This document shows, in pieces, positions 57,900-64,000 of a stretch of DNA of 64,000 nt. Every line of letters begins with the position of its first letter. The first letter of the stretch is position 1. The notes below the pieces were generated by a model. That model did not search any database and was not told the origin of the DNA. It worked only from the letters and a program-made list of their open reading frames with translations. Position numbers and translations under genes: made by a program. Source of the DNA: Climacteris rufus (lineage: Eukaryota > Chordata > Aves > Passeriformes > Climacteridae). Where the stretch lies: assembly GCA_013398175.1 (NCBI GenBank), contig VZRZ01006181.1:1488676-1552675 (forward strand). Direction: 5' to 3'.

Positions 57900-58060
57900 T
57901 CTGCGCAGAGTGAGCAGTCTAAGTGACTCAGATATCGGGGCCAACAATTAAAGGCACAACAAAAAATCCATGGATTAATTAGCAGGTCAATGGTGGTTGA
58001 GTAGTTATTGCTAAATTACAAGGTTTGCATGTGAGAGACGGGATTGATCACTGGTGTCTG
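57900..58060. promoter_or_regulatory. Possible homeodomain-site-rich element
   Basis: GGATTAATTAG (57972-57982) combines an Otx-type GGATTA with the homeodomain core TAATTA. ACAATTAAAGG (57944-57954) and a GTTATTGCTAAATTAC segment flank it. The stretch is not repetitive. Inference only. Confidence 0.3.
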
Positions 58061-58894
58061 CAGCTCCTCTGGCTGTGTGTGAGAGATGTGGGTCAGTGGG
58101 ATTAGGTTCCCACTGGTGGGGTGACAGTGAAGGGGATCAAGAAAGGTAGGGGAGGGGACTGCCGAAGGTTTATCACCCCACTACTGCAAGGACACACGTT
58201 GTGCCTGTTTCACAGAGGTTCAAAATTAATTGGTACCATCTGCCAGGTAGCTCTGCTCCTGCTGGAGTTCTGTAAGGCCTTGGGAGGCTGGCAAGGCCTT
58301 GGGAGATGGGGGAGGACCCAGAGAGTGGGATCAGTGATGTGGTGAGCATCACCATAGAGGTGTCCCCAGGGAAAAAGGTCTGTCTGGAGTGGAAGTGTAT
58401 CATGTTCAATGACAGGGTTTTTAACAAAGGCTGAAAGGGCATTGAGACATACACACACTCCCTACTCTGTCATGAAATACTGGAACATTTTGTATAAAAA
58501 GGTATATGTACATGTATATATACACAAACCACCATTTCCACAGTGGAACACAAGGCACTTGGAGACAGGGAACTGCAAGCAGTTTCTTTCCAGCAAGGAG
58601 AGTCTTGGCAAACAATCTCTTCCCTTTTGGGGTGCAGGAGGTTTTGGAAAAGAGGCCCAAAGTGTGTCTTTCCCTGTGCAAGGCTAAAGGGAAAGTACTA
58701 TTTGCCCACTGCTGCTATAATTAGTAGCTCTACGGTGGTGACAGCTGGATCTGAAAGAAAAAACTTACCCCTGAGGTCTCCCACATAAATGCAAAGCAGG
58801 CAGTGACGGGGGAAGAAAGGGAAAAGGAGAGGGATGCGGCCTGATGGATACAGTACTGGGGGACTCCGCGCTGCCTGTGTTGGAAGCTCACCAG

Positions 58895-59085
58895 ATTGCA
58901 CTAATGTGCATAATAATCAAGCTGTCAGAGCCCTCGCTCCAGCTCTGCTCGGAGGCAGGCAGTGCCGAGAACATTTTATCTCGTTTCCGAATGACTTTTT
59001 ATGCCCTGTAAAATGCTGTTTTCATATCAATTAATAATTCAGCTAATAACACAATTAAGAAATCCGCCTTTCGCTGGGAGCCATT
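58895..59085. promoter_or_regulatory. Strongest candidate conserved enhancer
   Basis: The stretch includes GCATAATAATCAAGCTGTCAG (TGTCAG is a Meis/TGIF-type core), TTTTATGCCC (Cdx/Hox9-13-like TTTATG), and then TCAATTAATAATTCAGCTAATAACACAATTAAG (59027-59059) with at least four TAAT/ATTA cores. A CpG-containing segment with CCGCCTTTCGCTGGGAGCC follows. Combined AT-rich homeodomain cluster and non-repetitive GC-rich shoulder is what deeply conserved vertebrate elements often look like. No alignment was possible. Confidence 0.38.
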
Positions 59086-59099
59086 TGGAGGGGACGGCA

Positions 59100-60020
59100 G
59101 AGGAGGGGCAGACACGGCACTAGGGAGGCTTTGGGCTGATGCTACTCTGTGCTTGTGGGTCGCTGTTCCTGTGCAGAGACACCCAGTAATTAAATGTGAA
59201 CGTCAGGGAAGCCAAGAGTTACAGGTCTCGTGTCTCTCCACGTGACAGAGGCACAGTGTAGCTGCTGGCAAATCACTTAACTGCTCTTTGAGCTTAAGTT
59301 TTCCTCAGAAAAGTAAGGCTTGTGCTACTTTTGTCATGTTCTGCAAAGGGAACCTATCACTAAATGTTACAGTCCTCCTGTCACACAGACCAGGTCTTAC
59401 TTATGCAACGATATGTGCCATGCCAGGGCTTTGCAGAAACAAAATACCAAGGCTTAGTGGGTCAGCTGGGATTTGCTGTCTCCTGCACACCAGCAGAAAT
59501 CTCAGTGCGTTCAGAGCCAGCTATTTTTGTCCTGATTATGAGAGTCCAAGGATGAGGCCTTCTCTGTAGATCATATATTGGTTGAGAGTATGATTATGAT
59601 TAATTTGAAAGTGATACAATTATACAGGTGCAAATCTCACTATGAGCAATGTAATCTCTTTGCAAATGTGCCATGAATGTATATTAATCTATTCTTCCTT
59701 TCCCCATAGTGTGCAAGCCTGGCTGCATCTCCTCTAGGGAATTCTGTAATAGCAGCTATATTCCATTACAGTTCAAATAATGCAACCCATGGTGGTAGAT
59801 GAAGCTTGGGTGGGGTGTTTAAGCACCACTCATTGCTATTCTGGACTGGTAGAAGCAAGCAGGGGAAAATGTGACACACAGTTTCCAAACATGAAAATGC
59901 TGATATGACTTTGTTGGTGAAGGGAGGCTCTTATTTTCTCAGGACCTGACCCTTGATATAGTCAGTTTTTCCTCTTCTCTGGAAATCTGAGGTACCCCTC
60001 GGAGACAGGTTAACTCTTGA
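59100..60020. other. Unique non-coding DNA
   Basis: No recognised feature. Confidence 0.5.
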
Positions 60021-60055
60021 GAATAAATAAGTCATCTTTATTGACTTATTTATTC
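60021..60055 (+). other. Hairpin with 14-bp perfect arms
   Basis: GAATAAATAAGTCA (60021-60034) and TGACTTATTTATTC (60042-60055) are exact complements with a 7-base loop. The loop-facing half holds TGACTTA, resembling an AP-1 or Maf half-site. A small (GATT)n run follows at about 60077-60092. It may be an old inverted duplication. Confidence 0.9.
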
Positions 60056-60099
60056 CTAGTGAAGATTGAGTCGTGGTTGATTGATTGATTGCTGGTCCT

Positions 60100-61828
60100 G
60101 GCTCTAGACCTATAAATCAGTGTTCAAGAAAGTGGCACATCCTTGCTGCACTCTGAATGTTCATGGAACTGCTACGAAAGAAAGGCTTAATACTGCTTCA
60201 GGCCTGTGTAGCTTCCTCTCATCTTACCTAAGAGCCTTCTGTTAAGTCCTCCCTCTGGCTTGTTCAAGTGATAGCTCTTTAAGAGACACATTTGCTTTTT
60301 GTCCTTGTATTCCACACAAAGGTGATTTGTTTTAATGAAAATCTTGAAATACAGAGATGGCACCAACCTCAAGATCATCTGTTCCCTCCTTTTATCCCAT
60401 GGCAGAGCCTACTTTACCTAAACTAAGACTATCAGGGCTTTTCATTGCAGCTGTAGTTCAGATAGCACATGACAGAACCACAAGGCAGAGTGACTCAATC
60501 CATCCTTCCCTTAACAAGGAGATCCTTTCTTGTTGCAGTTTCTTTTGGTAGACTTCAAGACCTGCACCCTGCTGTTCACAGTTAGAATAATTTGTGCCCT
60601 TCCGTGTGGTTAATGTTGTTATGGAGCTCCTTTCTCTCCTTTTATTTTTTTAATAGAACAAGATGTTGATGAAAACACCTGCTCAGTTTTGCTTTTCTTA
60701 ATGAATAATCTGTATAAAATTAAATGGCACCACAGACCAATTACAGCAGGGAAGAGAGAGGGTGGCCATGTGCTAAGAGAGCTATCATAGATCACTCCTG
60801 TTTCTTAATATGTCAGGAATCTCCTAACAAGGTGCCAGGATGTGGGAATCACCCGGGAAATAAAGATAAGCAGCATCTGTGTGTTTCAGGGACACCCACT
60901 AACCATATTTTCTCTCTCTTTTTGTCTTCTAGGTAAGTGAAGCTTTGATTTTCCTATGCATAGAATGCCAGTTGACTGGGGCATGATGGACTCAGAAGGT
61001 GATGTGTTCCTTGGCTCAAAGGCCACAGCGAGGGCTGTCCAATCTCAGGTGTTCATGGCTCTCTTATTTGTTCTTAAGTCTTTGCTAGAAAAACTTGTTG
61101 TAAAAAGAGATGTCACTCTGTGATCCAGTGGTTGGGATGGTTAACCTGCATTGCTTTATACCTTGTCAGTAAGTCATTACCTGTGTTGGGATGCTTAAAG
61201 CATACATATGCACATGATTTTCCTGGCCTGTGCTAATGAAATGTCATTTGCAGTCAAAAGTCTATGTAATCTTTATTTGTCACTATTCCTCTCCCCCAGG
61301 CTGGCTTATAATGAGTTCACTGAACATTACCCATGCATTCTCTCTTTAGCATGGGTGCCAGAAGGGCGTGCTGGTCTTGGAATGGGCACTTGTGCAATTT
61401 CTGTCTAGTGGTGCCTGTAGTGCCCCTGCACAGCTGCAGTGCACATTGTGTGGGAACAGCAGGCTTTACCAAGTGTGTCTGCCAGACCAATTCCCCTTTC
61501 AGACACCACGTTCTTGTGGTGAGCCTGAGCCTGACAAAGTGCTTTTGAAAATATATTTTTATCACTCTTATTTCCACCTGGCACTGAAGTCCTGATGACA
61601 GCATTTGAAATCAAGATTTATGTCTGTATGGACTTAGCATACAGCAAGCTGTAGTTCATTCTTTGGCTTTTGAAGTGCCTCACAGTTGAATCTATACTAT
61701 ACACCTTGTTATATGTACTGAGCCTGTACAGCTCTGCAGGGAATAGCTTTGGGTTTGTGCATTTGGCTTCCAGGATCATACCGATAGTGTATGATTCAGG
61801 GTTGCTCCTCCTCTTTTTAAACCCACAG
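60100..61828. other. Unique non-coding DNA
   Basis: No recognised gene or transposon. Confidence 0.5.
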
Positions 61829-61854
61829 GCATTATGTGGTAGACCACATAATGC
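61829..61854. other. 26-bp near-perfect palindrome
   Basis: GCATTATGTGGT (61829-61840) and ACCACATAATGC (61843-61854) are exact complements separated only by AG. ACCACA/TGTGGT is the Runx core, and ATTATG/CATAAT resembles a Cdx or POU half-site. So the palindrome carries two facing composite sites. Palindromes this tight are uncommon by chance. Confidence 0.88.
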
Positions 61855-64000
61855 TGGTGTGGGAGACCAGCAAATAACATGTTTGGAAATTCAAGTATGG
61901 GTGAACTACAGACTTTTGTGTGTACATATAAGTTCTAGTCATACAGAAATATCAAATAGGCTTCATATATTAGTTTAATTCTTTTAACTTTTCACAGTAG
62001 GAGACAGTATTGAATAACCGATTTTAATTTCCATTGTTTGTACACGATGTGTATGTGCCTCTGTGTGCAATTGCAGTGTTGTGCTCCTGGGCTTTCCAGA
62101 TTATCTGCACTATCTTACTGGCTTTAGCTAGTGGAATAAGAACTACTATAGGTTCTGGATATGTCCAAAAATGGAGGTTTATGATAATGTGGCATTTCCC
62201 AAGCATGGTCCTTGTTATTTAACATTCCTGCTGGGATATTTCTGCTGTCTCGGCAGAGGAATTCTACTGGTTGACTGAGGTTCTGTTTCAAAACAAGAAA
62301 ATGGATGGGAAAACATTTATCTGTGTAGAGCAGATGGAATAATAAGGGTTTTAGAAGCTACGTTGGGCCTGAGTGAGTTTGAGATACAGACTTGAACCAC
62401 TCAACTAAGTCAAAGGGAAAGAAAGTAAGGAACAGAAGAGAACAAATAGGGCTTATATTTTGTACTACCCTCATGTTTTCCATCTTGAGTCCACCAGTTC
62501 TGCAGATTTAATATGGCTGTTTTGTACTGTGAAGATGGTTCGTTTTTGCTGTTGTATTATCTGGGGCACATACTACCTGAGAGACAGATTGTGAGGCTTG
62601 TGCCTATTTCCTGTGTGCTAGAGGCTATGTGGGTGGAAGAAGCTGTCTTTCTGTAACATCTGTGTTACTGGCCTGTGCATGCCAAGCTTTGGACTTGTCC
62701 GTATCAAGCATTTTCATCTGGCCATCTTATCTGAAGCAGTCTTCTCTAGGGCTCTTTGTGGCTTTGGCTAGTCATTTTAGATTGAGCTTGCTGCAAAGAA
62801 TATTATTGCTGGTATAAAGCTTACATTTCCCTCTGATGAGCTTCAGGACGTACATCACACGAACAAACGTGAAAACTGAAAAGCGGATAGTGTAATATAT
62901 TAGCTGAACTCAATAGGGTTTTCAGTGCAGAAGCTGACAGACCAAAACCTAGAATCCCCACCTCCCTGACAGTTTAACGTATTCAGATCCCTGTTGCACA
63001 TTGTAGCCATGACAGACGATTCCAGGGCACAGACACCCGGTGCAGCGACATCGTCACAAAGCTGTGTAATTAGTTCAGAAGCTGCAAAGCCAGAGAGAAT
63101 CATCTTCTGTCCATGTTCCGATGCAGAGTTCAGCGAAGAAACGCTTTTGCATTTGTTGCAGTCAAGTCCTATTGCATAACTGATGCCTCAGCATCACAGC
63201 TGAGGATAGCAATTTCTGCTTTCCCTCTGGCCTAAAGAAAACCAGGAATCTCAGGTTTGTTCCACAGCTGGAAGAGCCACAACAGAGTGTGACAAGACTC
63301 TTGACACACGGGCCCTAGGAGCCCAGATCTTCCCTCTGCATCTCTTTCTTCAGTCCAGTGTGCATTTTCTCAGTAAGAGAAGCATCCTAGCCCACACTTT
63401 TGCTGCCCTCTCAGCTGTACAAGCGTCTGCCGGTCTGTTCTGTTGAGCACATCCAAAGCCTCTCTGTAGGAAGTCCCCCTCTGTGCTGTCTTTTGCTTTG
63501 TTACTCTTCAACCAGATCAGTTCTCTTATCTTATTCATAGCATAGTTCTGCTGTCACATCCTAGATGTAATATACATAGGGACAAGAATAAGGGAAGGGG
63601 GAAAAGGCTGCAATAGGGTTGGGAACAACTTTATTTATTGGTTATTTTTTGGATATGCTTTATGTTTTCCTTCATACCTCCTGCTGTCCTTTGATATAGT
63701 AGTATCCTTAGTCCAAAAAGACTAAAGCTACATAAGGTTTTAAAAACCATAAATAGATGTGGGATTCCTTTTATTTAGTAGCTGGTTCTCCAAAATCTTG
63801 GTGATTAGGAATTTATCTGAAAGGCTTAAACGAGTTACTTAGTCACATGACCCAAAGAGCTGGCACTTTTAAGAAAACCTTAAAGCTGTGATGAAATGAA
63901 ATAAATCAGTCGAACTGCCATTTGTTCAAACAGCATCCTTTTATGGACACTGGGGAGTAAGGAAGAAGTCTTTGCCCGAACAGGAATACAAAAGAAATTG
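61855..64000. other. Unique non-coding DNA
   Basis: No recognised gene or repeat. Frames are below 105 codons and unremarkable. Confidence 0.5.

Overview
This is vertebrate, almost certainly avian, non-coding DNA. The bird call rests on the repeats. Three CR1 LINE fragments have avian-type 3' ends: 15675-16201, 16727-16968 and 30915-31055. An ERV-type LTR of a kind I know from bird genomes lies at 44942-45473. A tail built on CTATTC at 16952-16968 is a style common in neoavian birds such as songbirds. Long stretches are free of repeats, as expected in a bird. No prokaryotic, plasmid or phage organisation is present.

I find no protein-coding gene that I can recognise, and no convincing tRNA, rRNA or CRISPR array. 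The open frames are short and overlap on both strands without domains. The longest that are not homopolymer (280 codons at 49046-49888, 206 codons at 31457-32077) look like chance frames in C- or G+C-rich DNA. The window is best read as intergenic sequence or the inside of a very large intron.

Layout. 1-15600: unique DNA with a polypyrimidine tract (3311-3369), two Z-DNA-prone alternating tracts (7499-7526, 7666-7685) and two stretches that look like conserved regulatory DNA (8285-8400, 11070-11420). 15600-17060: a hairpin, a CR1, a strong CpG island with a splice-donor-like site, a second CR1 and an A-rich/(CA)n tail. 18244-18791: an uninterrupted run of 548 T, probably an assembly artefact. 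19100-24130: small tandem repeats, a possible MIR remnant, and a 28-base N gap beside a run of 15 G. 25090-32130: enhancer-like AT-rich DNA, a MIR-type SINE remnant, a MITE-like inverted-repeat element, a CR1 3' end, a G+C-rich block and a TATA-box candidate. 32640-38640: hairpins, a weak antisense CR1 relic, a possible hAT end, and a 1.15 kb antisense CR1-like reverse transcriptase fossil that keeps its FADD box. 44430-45473: a second CpG island 140 bp from a solo LTR. 50144-51000: a T17/G-rich junction and three diverged copies of a ~120-145 bp tandem unit. 53078-53335: a sense MIR-type SINE. 57000-59100: three homeodomain-site-rich stretches. 60021-61854: two strong palindromes.

No genes here can be said to work together. 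The functional candidates are the two CpG islands (possible promoters, perhaps of non-coding RNAs or upstream exons) and the AT-rich TAAT/FOX/octamer-containing stretches (possible distal enhancers). I could not run alignments, so the repeat and family names come from recalled consensus sequences and are graded by confidence. I did not find evidence of a new biological system.
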